Positions 43,351-55,984 of a DNA stretch of 64,000 bases are shown one piece after another. Numbering within the stretch: position 1 is the first letter of the stretch; each line of letters begins with the position of its first letter. The DNA is taken from NCBI GenBank assembly GCA_963855995.1, contig OY979717.1, positions 44,963,544-45,027,543 of the forward strand, read 5' to 3'. The stretch is from Muricea muricata (taxonomy: Eukaryota; Cnidaria; Anthozoa; Malacalcyonacea; Plexauridae). The position numbers and the translations under genes are program-made. Under the pieces are notes generated by a model. The model was not told the DNA's origin. It did no database searches and worked only from the letters and a program-made list of their open reading frames with translations.

Positions 43351-43997
43351 GTACTTAAACACACGTGGGTTTTTAATAAGCCATTATGTACATTATACAT
43401 TTAAAATATTGTACAAGTTATTTTTTAATTGACAACGTTTTCGCGGATAATTATTTGTCTCCGCATGCCGTTTGTATACCAGCAGGCCCTCGTTAAGGTA
43501 CCAACGTAGACAATTGAAGTGCGTCGAATAAGTTTTGTGAATTTTGATAAGCATTTTTTATTTTTTATAGTTAAACACTATGTCTTCAATAAGGCTGGGT
43601 ACCTAGAACAGCTGGAGCCAATTACTATAGAATCAAGCGTAAAATCTAACGTAAAATGAGAGGTGCTATACTGGCGTAATATACTACTAGTATAAGCTGT
43701 TCTTCTTTACACGTCTATAATAACACATCTAGTAATATTCAAATCATTTCATTTTTGGTGGGTCAAAGAAAGCGAGTCCTACCCAACTCGAAATGCTTCA
43801 GATTATATCTAAGTTTTTTACATACGCAGATGAAGGTAAATCGAGAATGACCTGAATAGTTTGAGTGTATGTAAGGAATATCTTTCTAAGGAAAATGTAC
43901 TCGATCTCTGCAAAGCTTATTGCATATTTCACGCACGATTGGAAAGCTTTTTTGAATAAAAACGTAGTTAATAATAATAATTTTTATGTAACTTTAG

Positions 43998-44114
43998 ATA
44001 TCGATGAGTGTTTCCTGTCTATTGATGACTGTCACCAAAGTTCGAACTGTATAAACATCAATGGATCATTCTTGTGTCTTTGTGATAGTGCAACAAACGG
44101 AACACTCTGCCAAG
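43998..44114 (+). CDS. Calcium-binding EGF exon 3 of gene 1
   Basis: 117-base exon, phase 1 at both ends (acceptor AACTTTAG, donor GTAAATAG). DIDECFLSIDDCHQSSNC, ININGSFLCLC, NGTLCQ: a third cbEGF domain, slightly short between the last cysteines because the GY/F-G segment is reduced (DSATNG). Confidence 0.87.
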
Positions 44115-44537
44115 GTAAATAGAAAACAAGTTTATGGTCGTGGTGAAGAGATTTAAAATGTACGAAAGGAAAGCGTAATAAAAGGCACATCAAAGTTTGG
44201 TGGCTTTATTCAAGTTTAGAATTATTATTAAAAAATAATGTTTTGAAGGAATTGAACACATATCTTGTTTTGTGAGCAACTAACTTATCCTGCTCAAATT
44301 TATGCTGTTAATCGCTGTTTTGTAGTTAAAAGTGATTAAGTACAGATTTTCCCACTAATCATAGTTACCTTTAATCTCTTTCTTATACAACCGGCCCTTG
44401 AAGTTTTTAATCTGTTACGATGACATTCCTTTGGGTTACGCACGCTGTATACACTTGGACATTCAAACTATGGCAGTGGGATAACGTCTTATCTGCAGTA
44501 TTTATCAAAAGCTAGTTTTATTTTCTAATTTCTGAAG

Positions 44538-44864
44538 GTAAATCGATAGCTATCGTGTTGAAAGGACCCTTGGCCTCTAACGGTACCGGACGTGTTGAAG
44601 TATTCTACAAAGGAAAGTGGGGAACAATATGTGACGATAGCTGGGACTTTAATGATGCAAAGGTTGTTTGCCGACTACTTGGTTATCGATATGCTGTAAG
44701 ATCTCTCCAAGGCAACCAGGTTCCTAACGGCGCTGGAAAAATATGGTTAGATCAAGTTTCATGTACTGGGAGTGAGCAAAGTTTAACGAGGTGTTCACAT
44801 GACCCTTGGGGAAGTCATGACTGCAGCCATGCTGAAGACGCTGGAGTGGAATGTTCTTCAACAG
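44538..44864 (+). CDS. SRCR domain exon 2 of gene 1
   Basis: 327-base exon, phase 1 at both ends (acceptor TTTCTGAAG, donor GTAATGTA). [78 protein letters not shown]. Six cysteines. It is clearly similar to the 28968 exon, especially in the first half and at the GVECSSTG end, so the two arose by exon duplication. No further exon, membrane segment or stop-bearing exon of this gene was recognised downstream, so its 3' end is unresolved. Confidence 0.92.
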
Positions 44865-44953
44865 GTAATGTATATATTTGAAGATTTCTAATCCAGGCAT
44901 AATATGATTGCATACAAATTCGCTGGATGGATTAAATAATTACTTTTATTGAG

Positions 44954-45068
<115 letters not shown>

Positions 45069-45069
45069 T

Positions 45070-45248
45070 TATATATATAAAACTATTCATGACACTGCAT
45101 GACTAACTTGAGCTCAATAAAAATTTGTCTTTGTGTCTGCATTTACTTAACAACTCGCTTTTCTTGTTCAAGGAAGCAGTGTTTTGTTTACATAAAATAA
45201 AGAATTTTTCAGCTAAGCATAAATGACATTTCTTTGTTTTATTTGAAT
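45070..45248 (-). pseudogene. Penelope-like element tail, separated from its body
   Basis: Leftward: SNKTKKCHLCLAEKFFILCK, TASLNKKSELLSKCRH, then non-coding tail to the AT repeat. This is the C-terminal Cys-containing segment after the GIY-YIG domain. The rightward copy at 57305-57490 matches it base for base over most of its length. The body belonging to this tail is probably 53965-55923 (same strand), split from it by the 8.7 kb segment. Confidence 0.7.
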
Positions 45249-45910
45249 CATGAGAATCCGCACGATGTGTGAAACAATTATTGGTAAAGGTGTAGGTAAC
45301 CATAGTATCATGTCCAAATTGATGAATTGATGACATTTATTTAAATGAATTATTTTTTACCTATTTGTAATAGTACCCATATAAAACCACTTCGTTTAAA
45401 TATTAATATTTGGAATAATGAAGCCTATAACTGCGTATTAAATATCTGACATTATTATTGTCACATTATATCCAGAAAACGCGCGCCAATTTTAAACATT
45501 GCACGCGAATACCGCATTCGAGGCGCATCAAACAGAGAATGTTCAAGCAAGTATATTCGCACTGTTTGGACAAAACAAAGAGTTGGTACGCGTACAATAA
45601 ATTGCTTTTCGGTTACCAAAAAGATCGTAGCCCTGAATGTTGCAAGGCATTCAAATGCTTTCCAACAGAGGTCAAGAAGGTCAAACTTGCAGAATTGCGA
45701 GACGGTGACGGTCGCCAAATCTCATGTCGGTAATTCTTCGCTGGGTCAAGAAAAAGGTTGTACCTAGCCTATATTAAAACATTATAAACCTTGAATATAT
45801 ACACGGTAAACTTTTTGTGCACGGGACCTATATAACTATGTGAATAATGATTACATACATATTATGCATTGTATGTATCAATTTAACTGAGTCAAATTAA
45901 GTCTGCAAAA

Positions 45911-46300
45911 AGAACTTAGCTGAGACTCTTGTGTCAGAAAGATGCAGTCATCTTTTGCTGACAGGTTAAGAAGATGTAATCATCTTTGCTTAATCAGTTG
46001 ACGCGAAGTCTTTGTAATGATCATGAAAATACTATATGTTCATATACTTTACCTGTTCGCAATTCATGTCTTGAGTTAACTGATCAAATCTGCGACCAAA
46101 TAAGTATAATTATCCGAACATTATAGTCAGATTGAACTGAGCACAGTCGAGCGAATTTCAAAGCAAGCTTTGTGTGTGTTCCATTATAAAGAACTTAGCA
46201 GAGACTCCTGTGTCAGAAAGATGCAGTCATCTTTTGCTGACAGGTTAGGAAGATGTAGTCATCTTTGCTTAATCAGTTGACGCGAAGTCTTTGTAATGAA
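45911..46300 (+). repeat. Two direct ~110 bp repeats, 280 bp apart
   Basis: AGAACTTAGCTGAGACTCTT ... ACGCGAAGTCTTTGTAATG at 45911-46020 recurs at 46191-46300 with few changes. Each copy contains paired GATG(C/T)A(G/A)TCATCTTT motifs. Confidence 0.85.
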
Positions 46301-46530
46301 AATTATAATATGTAATAAGTGAATATAGGCCATATGTTATTGTGGTATGCACGGAAAAAGTATGAATTTTATTGCATTATATATAGCTAGTATATACCTG
46401 AAAGCAAACTATTACAATTAAGTCACTAACTCTCTTAATGCACCGGATATATGGTTAATCCATAGGACTGCATTTACCACGTATATTCTGAAAACTATTA
46501 ACAGTAGCTGGATGCGTGTTTTTATCCAGA

Positions 46531-49500
46531 TATTATTTCAGACAAAATTTGTTCAAAAACCAACAACAGAAACCAAGGCATGGTTACTAAGCTAAACGCG
46601 ATCAAAGGTACTGGTAAGTAATTTCAACATGGCTTCCTTTTCTAACAAGAGTCAAAATATGAATATGGAAGATATTGGATGATATGGATTAGATATGGAT
46701 GAGCTTTCTAATAATGAGGGCTTGAATATTCATGAATCGACGGAAAGTAGCGAGGTAAATAGAATTGGTAATATTTTTTCTGAGTACAAACTGTACGACT
46801 ACGTGGTTTGTTTATGAATTTCACCAGTTTAATATACGTACGGATATTGGATGATATTAATAATATTAAAATGGTGCGCGGAGTCGCAGAGATACCAGAT
46901 TTATTTCGAGTGTTGAGCATGATATCCTAAGAGTGAGTGCAGCGAACGAGGGCATTTCCTAGCACCATGTATTTTTCTGTTTGTTATATAAACTACAGTG
47001 TTTTCTACTAATATAAAACATCCAGAAGCTATTAGTTGATTGTTTGAAAAGCGATAATTTTCACATGTCATGATCTCACATTTGAGATTATCAATTTTAT
47101 CAGTGCTGGAAATCTTTATGAAGCACTGTACTTTAAATAATAAGTATTGTCTGTCTAGTCACGAAGGTTAGTAATTCATTGCATGTAGTGATCATGTGAT
47201 GGCAAACAGGCAGGTAAAAATTCGAGATTGTATTCAACCTACAATTATAGTCCTATATAAAACCCACAAGTAAGTCTCTTTTGACTTTATTTTGTAATCA
47301 GCCGGTATGGTCTGGAAAGTATGGCAACTAGCCACTCAAGAATTTTTGTTGTGTTCAGGTTTGCATACTTGGCTTAATACTGAATATGGTGAATATGGCC
47401 AGTGCTAGGTATCTAACATGCACACTGAAGTGCATTTGACACAGGTTTGCACACTGTATATTTGAAATTTTTGAAACCCGAGATCTTGTTAAAAACAGCC
47501 ATACTTTCCAGTCTAGGTCATCAGTCTACAGTATCTGACTGCCTATCAAAGTGGATTGTTTGTACTGCACAGCCAAGATACAGTATTGGGCTGCAATTTT
47601 GATGTCTTCTAATAAATTTTCTATTAAATGTCTTCTATTAAATTGCCTATATTTTAGTCCCTATATATTTTCTATTAAGTATTTTAAATCTCAGCACATA
47701 ATCTTTCCAGTCTGGACTGCAGGTTCATAAACATGAAAATTTTCGAACAATCAACATTATTGATTTCTTGTGGGTACAAGACTGTTGTTTGAAACATTTG
47801 AAAATGTGAAAATAATGCAACCGACTGTGGCTAGTTTGAAAATAAGCTAGTTAAGTGGACTATTTTTTATCACTCCCTGTATACTATTCTTCTGCCCATG
47901 CCATCTTTTTGCAACATTCAGTAATTGTCTTATTAAGGTTAAGTTAACAGTATCTAGCCATCCACAGAAGTTTAATGTTTATTTAATCAGAAATCTTTAG
48001 TAATGTTTGGTCACTATATACTTTGGAACTTCAGTATTAGTAGAGAATAGCCAACAATAAGTCTCACTCATGTTGGGACCTATATGTTTTTGTCTCCTTG
48101 GCTGTGACAATGCCATCATTCTAACAGCTAAACCTGGGGCATAAAAAACGTTTGAAAAACTTCATGAGATTTAGTCTGTGCAGAGATTGTGCAGAATGGA
48201 AATATATGAGCATGCACCCCCCCCCCCCAATTATCCAATTATCAGTAATTAATATTTGATAATTATTTTTAGTCTCTGAGGCTGAGAAACAAATTCACAC
48301 AATTGCCTGCATGGTAAATATTGTTTGGCCGGACCAACATTTCAGTCCTGTAAAGTATGCATTCACCAAAGGATCTGGCCTGCACAGTCATATTTGGACA
48401 ATTCAGTCATCCACGAAAATGCACAACATAAATTCCAACAAAACGTCTGGAAGCTGTTTTAGGAAAAGAAAGGAACTTTAAAAAGACACACAATGGATGT
48501 GCTGTAAAGCCATGGATTAAGGATAAACAGATGTGCGACTGGATACGTGCCAGTCTCTCATGTTCTATGCTAATATACGACGTCATATCCACGAACCATG
48601 AAAGTGTTCATAAAATCGTCAATTAATTGACATTTCTCTTTCAAATTCGTTATAAACTTTGGCTTGTGTACTCGCCAGTATACTGCGCATATGACCTGGT
48701 TTTTGTTGGCAGCATGAGCATCAGTAAAATAAAAAGGGATAACGTTTCCAGTGAATTTTGCGAAAAAATGCTGAAAGAATTTTCTTTAAAATTTGTTTTT
48801 GTTCCGACGCACATTTCGGTACTGTTGATTTCTTTGTTTTTTAACCGTGTGCTTATGTTCATCTTGCTAGTCAAAATCAGGTCTAATTAAATGTTCATTT
48901 ATCTTATATAAATATACCGTAATTAGTCAAACGAATACGGTTTTTGTTAAAAATAGAATTTAGTAAATAATTTCTTCTTATCTTGTGTTCAGATTTATTT
49001 ATAAATCAAAATACAATATAATAATCTTATTACGAAAAACAGTGCATGTACCATATATTTTTGCTAACCTCATACATATATTATTCAATTTTGAACATAC
49101 CTTTTTCTCGCTACTAGCCTAGTACTCACTCTTAAGCGCTTAAGATAATATTCTCCCTCTCCAAAATGCATGGTTACATAAATGTAGTTGTATACAAGAC
49201 CGAATTTTGGGAGAGGTGCACGCCTCCTCTGGGAATAGGAGAGGTGCACACCTCCCCCAAAAAACCCCCACATTCCCTTACAATTTCTCCAAAATCTGGC
49301 CTTGGTTATATGTTAACTCGGTTTTTGCATGCATGCCACTTGATTTCTTATCTTTACTTCAAAGTTCAAATGGTCATTGTGGCCATGCATGTGTCTTTAG
49401 TATTGGAAAATGTTATTATAAGGATTGAAATTATTGTTTTCAGAGATTTTATGACTTTGGTTAAATAGAAACAAATTTTGTCATTGTTTAACCAAGCCTA

Positions 49501-50030
49501 TTATTACACGAATTATTATGTATTTAGTGTTTGAAAATGTTATTATAAGGATTGAAATTATTGTCGTTTTCAGAGATTTTATCACTGGTTGAATAGGAAC
49601 AAATTTTGTGATTATTTAACCAAGCCTATTATTGCACGAATTATTGTGTTTTTAATGTTTAAAAATGTTATTATAAGGGCTGCTGTATTGTTTTCAGAGA
49701 TTTTACGACTTTGGTTAAATAGGAACAAATTTTGTCATTATTTAACCAAGCCTATTATTACACGAATTATTGTGTCTTTAGTGTTGGAAAATGTTATTAC
49801 AAGGATTGAAATTACTGTTTTCAGAGATTTTATGAGTTTGGTTAAACATGATCAAATTTTGTCATTATTTTACCAAGCCTATTATTACACGAATTATTGT
49901 GTCTTTAGTGTTGGAAAATGTTATTAGAAGGATTGAAATTATTGTTTTCAGAGATTTTACGACTTTGGTTAAATAGGAACAAATTTTGCCATTATTTAAC
50001 CAAGCCTATTATTACACGAATTATTGATCA
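46531..50030 (+). repeat. Left arm of 7.2 kb palindrome
   Basis: Inverted match to about 50031-53733. Corresponding points: 46708-46920 with 53345-53557; 48407-48592 with 51685-51870; 49085-49273 with 50988-51173. Differences are single substitutions and small indels, so the arms are separate, slightly diverged copies. No protein domain recognised. Confidence 0.85.
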
Positions 50031-50830
50031 TGTTTAATCAAAGTCATAAAATCTCTGAAAACAATACAGCAGTCCTTATAATAACATTTTTAAACACTAA
50101 AGACACAATAATTCGTGCAATAATAGGCTTGGTTAAATAATCACAAAAATTGTTCCTATTCAACCAAAGTCATAAAATCTCTGAAAACAATAATTTCAAT
50201 CCTTATAATAACATTTTCAAACACTAAATACATAATAATTCGTGTAATAATAGGCTTGGTTAAATAATGGCAAAATTTGTTCCTATTTAACCAAAGTCGT
50301 AAAATCTCTGAAAACAGTAACTTCAATCCTTATAATAACATTTTCCAACACTAAAGACACAATAATTCGTGTAATAATGGGCTTGGTTAAACAATGACAA
50401 AATTTGTACCTATTTAACCAAAGTCATAAAATCTCTGAAAACAATAATTTCAATCCTTATAATAACATTTTCAAACACTAAAGGTACAATAATTCGTGTA
50501 ATAATAGGCTTGGTTAATTAATGACAAAATTTGATCATGTTTAACCAAACTCATAAAATCTCTGAAAACAATACAGCAGTCCTTATAATAACATTTTTAA
50601 AGACTAAAGACACAATAATTCGTGTAATAATAGGCTTGGTTAAATAATGACAAAATTTGTTCCTATTCAACCAGTCATAAAATCTCTGAAAACGACAATA
50701 ATTTCAATCCTTATAATAACATTTTCAAACACTAAATACATAATAATTCGTGTAATAATAGGCTTGGTTAAACAATGACAAAATTTGTTCCTATTTAACC
50801 AAAGTCATAAAATCTCTGAAAACAATAATT
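49430..50830. repeat. Head-to-head tandem arrays of a ~120 bp unit at the palindrome centre
   Basis: Units of the form GATTTTATGACTTTGGTTAA ... GAACAAATTTTGTCATTATT ... CCAAGCCTATTATTACACGA repeat about five times rightward to 50026, then about six times in the opposite orientation. Copy numbers differ between the arms. Confidence 0.85.
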
Positions 50831-53733
50831 TCAATCCTTATAATAACATTTTCCAATACTAAAGACACATGCATGGCCACAATGACCATTTGAACTTTGA
50901 AGTAAAGATAAGAAATCAAGTGGCATGCATGCAAAAACCGAGTTAACATATAACCAAGGCCAGATTTTGGAGAAATTGTAAGGGAATGTGGGGTTTTTTT
51001 GGGGAGGTGTGCACCTCTCTTATTCCCAGAGGAGGCGCGCACCTCTCCCAAAATTCGGTCTTGTATACAACTACATTTATGTAACCATGCATTTTGGAGA
51101 GGGAGAATATTATCTTAAGCGCTTAAGAGTGAATACTAGGCTAGTAGCGAGAAAAAGGTATGTTCAAAATTGAATAATATATGTATGAGGTTAGCAAAAA
51201 TATATGGTACATGCACTGTTTTTCGTAATAAGATTATTATATTGTATTTTGATTTATAAATAAATCTGAACACAAGATAAAGAGAAATTATTTATTAAAT
51301 TCTATTATTTACAAAAACCGTATTCGTTTGACTAATTACGGTATATTTAGTATAAGATAAATGAACATTTAATTAGACCTGATTTTGACTAGCAAGATGA
51401 ACATAAGCACACAGTTAAAAAACAAAGAAATCAACAGTACCGAAATGTGCGTCGGAACAAAAACAAATTTTAAAGAAAATTCTTTCAGCATTTTTTCGCA
51501 AAATTCACTGGAAACGTTATCCCTTTTTATTTTACTGATGCTCATGCTGCCAACAAAAACCAGGTCATAACATAGCAGCAGTGCGTACGCGCAATATACT
51601 GGCGAGTACACAAGCCAAAGTTTATAACGAATTAGAAAGAGAAATGTCAATTAATTGACGATTTTATGAACACTTTCATGGTTCGTGGATGTGACGTCGT
51701 ATATTAGCATAGAACATGAGAGACTGGCACGTATCCAGTTGCACATCTGTTTATCCTTAATCCATGGCTTTACAGCACATCCATTGTGTGTCTTTTTAAA
51801 GTTCCTTTCTTTTCCTAAAACAGGTTGCAGACGTTTTGTTGGAATTTATATTGTGCATTTCCGTGGATGACTGAATTGTCCAAATATGACTGTGCAGGCC
51901 AGATCCTTTGGTGAATGCATACTTTACAGGACTGAAATGTTGGTCCGGCCAAACAATATTTACCATGCAGGCAATTGTGTGAATTTGTTTCTCAGCCTCA
52001 GAGACTAAAAATAATTATCAAATATTAATTACTGATAATTGGGGGGGGGGGGGGTGCATGCTCATATATTTCCAGTCTGCACAATCTCTGCGCAGACTAA
52101 ATCTCATGAAGTTTTTCAAATGTTTATTATGCCCCAGGTTAGCTGCTAGAATGACGGCATTGTCACAGCCAAGGAGACAAAAACATATTGGTCCCAACAT
52201 GAGTGAGACTTATTGTTGGCTATTCTCTACTAATACTGAAGTTCCAAAGTATAGTGACCAAACATTACTAAAGATTTCTGATTAAATAAACATTAAATTT
52301 ATGTGGATGGCTAGATACTGTTAACTTAACTTTAATAAGACAGTTACTGAATGTTGCAAAAAGATGGCATGGGCAGAAGGATAGTATACCGGGAGTGATA
52401 AAAAATAGTCCACTTAACTAGCTTATTTTCAAACTAGCCACAGTCGGTTGCATTATTTTCACATTTTCAAATGTTTCAAACAACAGTCTTGTACCCACAA
52501 GAAATCAATAATGTTGATTGTTCGAAAATTTTCAGGTTTATGAACCTGCAATCCAGACTGGAAAGATTATGTGCTGAGATTTAAAATATTTAATAGAAAA
52601 TATATAGGGACTAAAATATAGGCAATATAATAGAAGACATTTAATAGAAAATTTATTAGAAGACATCAAAATTGCAGCCCAATAATGTATCTTGGCTATA
52701 CAGTACAAACAATCCACTTTGATAGGCAGTCAGATACTGTAGACTGATGACCTAGACTGGAAAGTATGGCTGTTTTTAACAAGATCTCGGGTTTCAAAAA
52801 TTTCAAATGTACAGCACGCAAACCTATGTCAAATGCACTTCAGTGTGCACGTTAGGTACCTAGCACTGGCCATATTCACCATATTCAGTATTAAGCCAAG
52901 TATGCAAACCTGAACACAACAAAAATTCTTGAGCGTGTAATTGCCATACTTTCCAGACCATACCGGCTGATTACAAAATAAAGTCAAAAGAGACTTACTT
53001 GTGGGTTTTATATAGGACTATAATTGTAGGTTGAATACAATCTCGAATTTTTACCTGCCTGTTTGCCATCACATGATCACTACATGCAATGAATTACTAA
53101 CCTTCGTGACTAGACAGACAATACTTATTATTTAAAGTACAGTGCTTCATAAAGATTTCCAGCACTGATAAAATTGATAATCTCAAATGTGAGATCATGA
53201 CATGTGAAAATTATCGCTTTTCAAACAATCAACTAATAGCTTCTGGATGTTTTATATTAGTAGAAAACACTGTAGTTTATATAAACAGAAAAATACATGG
53301 TGCTAGGAAATGCCCTCGTTCGCTGCACTCACTCTTAGGATATCATGTTCAACACTCGAAATAAATCTGGTATCTCTGCGACTCCGCGCACCATTTTAAT
53401 ATTATTAATATCATCCAATATCCGTACGTATATTAAACTGGTGAAATTCATAAACAAACCACGTAGTCGTACAGTCTGTACTCAGGAAAAATATTACCAA
53501 TTCTATTTACCTCGCTACTTTCCGTCGATTCATGAATATTCAAGCCCTCATTATTAGAAAGCTCATCCATATCTAATCCATATCATCCAATATCTTCCAT
53601 ATTCATATTTTGACTCTTGTTAGAAAAGGAAGCCATGTTGAAATTACTTACCAGTACCTTTGATCGCGTTTAGCTTAGTAACCATGCCTTGGTTTCTGTT
53701 GTTGGTTTTTGAACAAATTTTGTCTGAAATAAT
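50031..53733 (-). repeat. Right arm of 7.2 kb palindrome
   Basis: Inverted counterpart of 46531-50030. The arms meet at about 50026-50032 around TTGATCATG with almost no spacer. C-tract and G-tract lengths differ between the arms (48217 and 52041). Confidence 0.85.
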
Positions 53734-53964
53734 ACCTCTTTTATCTTAACCAACGCTGTGCCAATATCGTCTTTCATTTCAGTAACCTATTTCCTAATAT
53801 TAAACTGAAAACCACATGCAGCTGCTTCCATACCAACTGTGAATAGAGCCGGATTGATGACAGCTTTACCTATTAAATTTGTTGGAATTAGGCATAATTG
53901 CATCCGGAGAAACGCACAAATTTTGTGCGTTTGACACCTTTTTTCGGCCGTGCGGATTCTCATG

Positions 53965-55923
53965 TGCGGAGCTTTACATAGCACTTTGCACTTAATAGCG
54001 TAATCCAAGTAGCGCTTTTTTAGATCCCATATATGTTTGCTAAGCTCGGTTGCGTTTCTTTTCTCTTTGGATTTAAATGACGCTCTGTGGTTTGCGAGAC
54101 GTGCCTTGAAGCTTGTCGCCGTTGTGCCGACGTACGATTCAGAAGTCTCTCCGCAGGTCACGGTCGCCTGGTACACAATGTCGTTGCGTAGGCATTCACC
54201 ATTTAATGGGCAGATTGCGTTCTTAGAGCAGTTGCTGAGTTTTTCATCTTCTAAGTTGGAATTGAGCACATTCATGTTATTTCCATCAATCTTTACTTTC
54301 ATACTCGGCATGCAGCTATAAGAGAGCTTTATGGTGTTTCTGTTCAGGATCTTGTGCAATGTATTGCCAGGTAGGAAACATCTTGCTAAAATCTTAAAAA
54401 ATTCTTTCCCCATACTAGTTTTAACATTATGGTCGTACGGGGGATTAAACCATATAATGTTTCTTCTCCTTTTTCTCTTTTCCACTCTTCTTGACTGGGG
54501 TTTCAGGTAATGCAAACTGAATGCGTACCCACTTTCATTCAATGCTTTCTGGTAGGGTGGGGCAGCCTGATCGAAAACTTCTTTGTTGGATGAGATCTCA
54601 GATAATCTTTTGTTAATTCTCTCGGGGATGTTCTTCAAAATTGCAGGTTGGTGGTTAGACTTAACATTGATATATTGTAGGGTGTTTATATTGGGTTTCA
54701 TGTATGGTCTGTATAGCCGCGTAAATAAATCCATGGTTACGTCCAAATAGTCGACCACTTTTTTGTTAACTTCGATTGTTATTCTGAGGTCATTTTCTGG
54801 AAAAATCCCACAGATTTCTTGCTTAACTTTCTCTGCTTCCTTAGGGCTGAGTGCGGAGGCTCCAAGGCCGTCGTCTCTGTACAAACCAAAAAAATTGCCA
54901 TAAATGATAACATGTAGCATACCACCAATTCGCACGTCTCGGCACCATCCAGACTTCCCATCGTTACATCGAAGCCGCTGCCATTATCTTTTTTCTTCCA
55001 AGGTTCTCCATTGTTGAATACTAACGTTCGTTTTGTGTGGATGATGATATCTATATCACTGTCTGATTTTTCTGTGTATTGCTTGGCATGGTTGATTGCT
55101 TTATTCAGTAAATTCTCGGTAATAGATGGATAGAAGTCGATAATATCGAAGTTTTTAAACCTTGTTCTTCTGGTAACCTGGGTATTTTGAAACCATGTTA
55201 ATACATCTTTTGTACTTTTCCACAAATTCACTGCCGTTGCATTAACAGTGCTCTTTATTATTCTTTCTAAGATACGCTTGTTGACTTGGCCTAACTCTGA
55301 TCTGGTGGGATTAATCAATCTGCACGTAGGGGTGTTTTTAAAGTTAGGTTTGTGGTCCTTAAGGGTATTGAAAACATCCTTTTCTGCTAACTTTTCTACT
55401 CGGTTGCTTAAGTTAATGCCATCAGCTATAAGCCTTGCTTCGTTATTGATATCGTTGACCTCGCTTTGAGTTGACTTCTTGTATGTTTTCGTGATGTTTT
55501 TGTGAGTCAAGTCTGCATAATGTTGAGGACTCATAGCGTAAAGATTCGTAGTTTTATCGGCTTTCACCATCATCTTTCCTTCCTTTTTATTGATTTGATA
55601 TCATTGGTCAACTTTCTCTGGAAATCGTTGCTTTTGTTGCCGAATTTTATTTTCTGAATAAAATTTGTCATTTCCATTTCAAAGTCTTTCAGTTCGTTAA
55701 CGGTGGGTGGGAATTTATTTGATTTAAATCCATAATTTTCGTGCTCTGCTTCCTTCGGTTGGGGATTAAGATGAAAATGAACCCTCCATCTCACTCTTTT
55801 TAAAAATAGTTCCGTTTTTCTCGTAAAAGTCTTCAAATAAGAAGTCCTAGATGCTGTAGGTATGTTTTTAGTGGAATATCCAAAAGAGGTCCGTTTCATG
55901 ACCATAATAGGTGAACAAGGCAA
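53965..55923 (-). pseudogene. Penelope-like element, copy 1 body: RT and GIY-YIG
   Basis: N-terminal region 55923-55570 (SYLKTFTRKTELFLKRVRWR). RT: VFNTLKDHKPNFKNTPTCRL, FDIIDFYPSITENLLNKAI (motif A Asp), and after a frame change near 54900 GLYRDDGLGASALSP (motif C, DD). A GIY-YIG-type endonuclease follows: IVYQATVTCGETSESYVGTT and SFKARLANHRASF. Penelope elements combine RT with GIY-YIG. Coding stops abruptly at CKAPH where the 8.7 kb segment begins. Copies 1 and 2 are head-to-head. Confidence 0.88.
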
Positions 55924-55984
55924 CCGCAGTGCTCAACTAGATAGGAGCAGTATATAGGGGAGTTTATAAACACCCCTACGTGCA

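Larger units (their letters stand above)
45249..53964. mobile_element. 8.7 kb segment with 16 bp TIRs containing a giant palindrome, inserted in a Penelope copy
   Basis: Starts CATGAGAATCCGCACG (45249) and ends CGTGCGGATTCTCATG (53964), exact inverted repeats. Outside them the Penelope tail (left) and body (right) continue on one strand. Inside: unique sequence 45265-46530, palindrome 46531-53733, unique 53734-53948. The unique right end has a leftward frame with INPALFTVGMEAAACGF. No transposase recognised. Alternative explanation: an inversion or complex rearrangement with short inverted breakpoints. Confidence 0.6.

Noticed and set aside
48100..48260. C-tract region as a regulatory G-quadruplex
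   Set aside because: Only a single homopolymer run, not spaced G-runs.
46708..53557. Several 60-110 codon frames in the palindrome arms
   Set aside because: Each appears in both arms because the DNA is inverted-duplicated; none shows a domain or consistent coding pattern.
46531..53733. Palindrome as a pure assembly artefact
   Set aside because: The arms differ by many substitutions and indels and in central copy number; kept as real, although read evidence is not available here.
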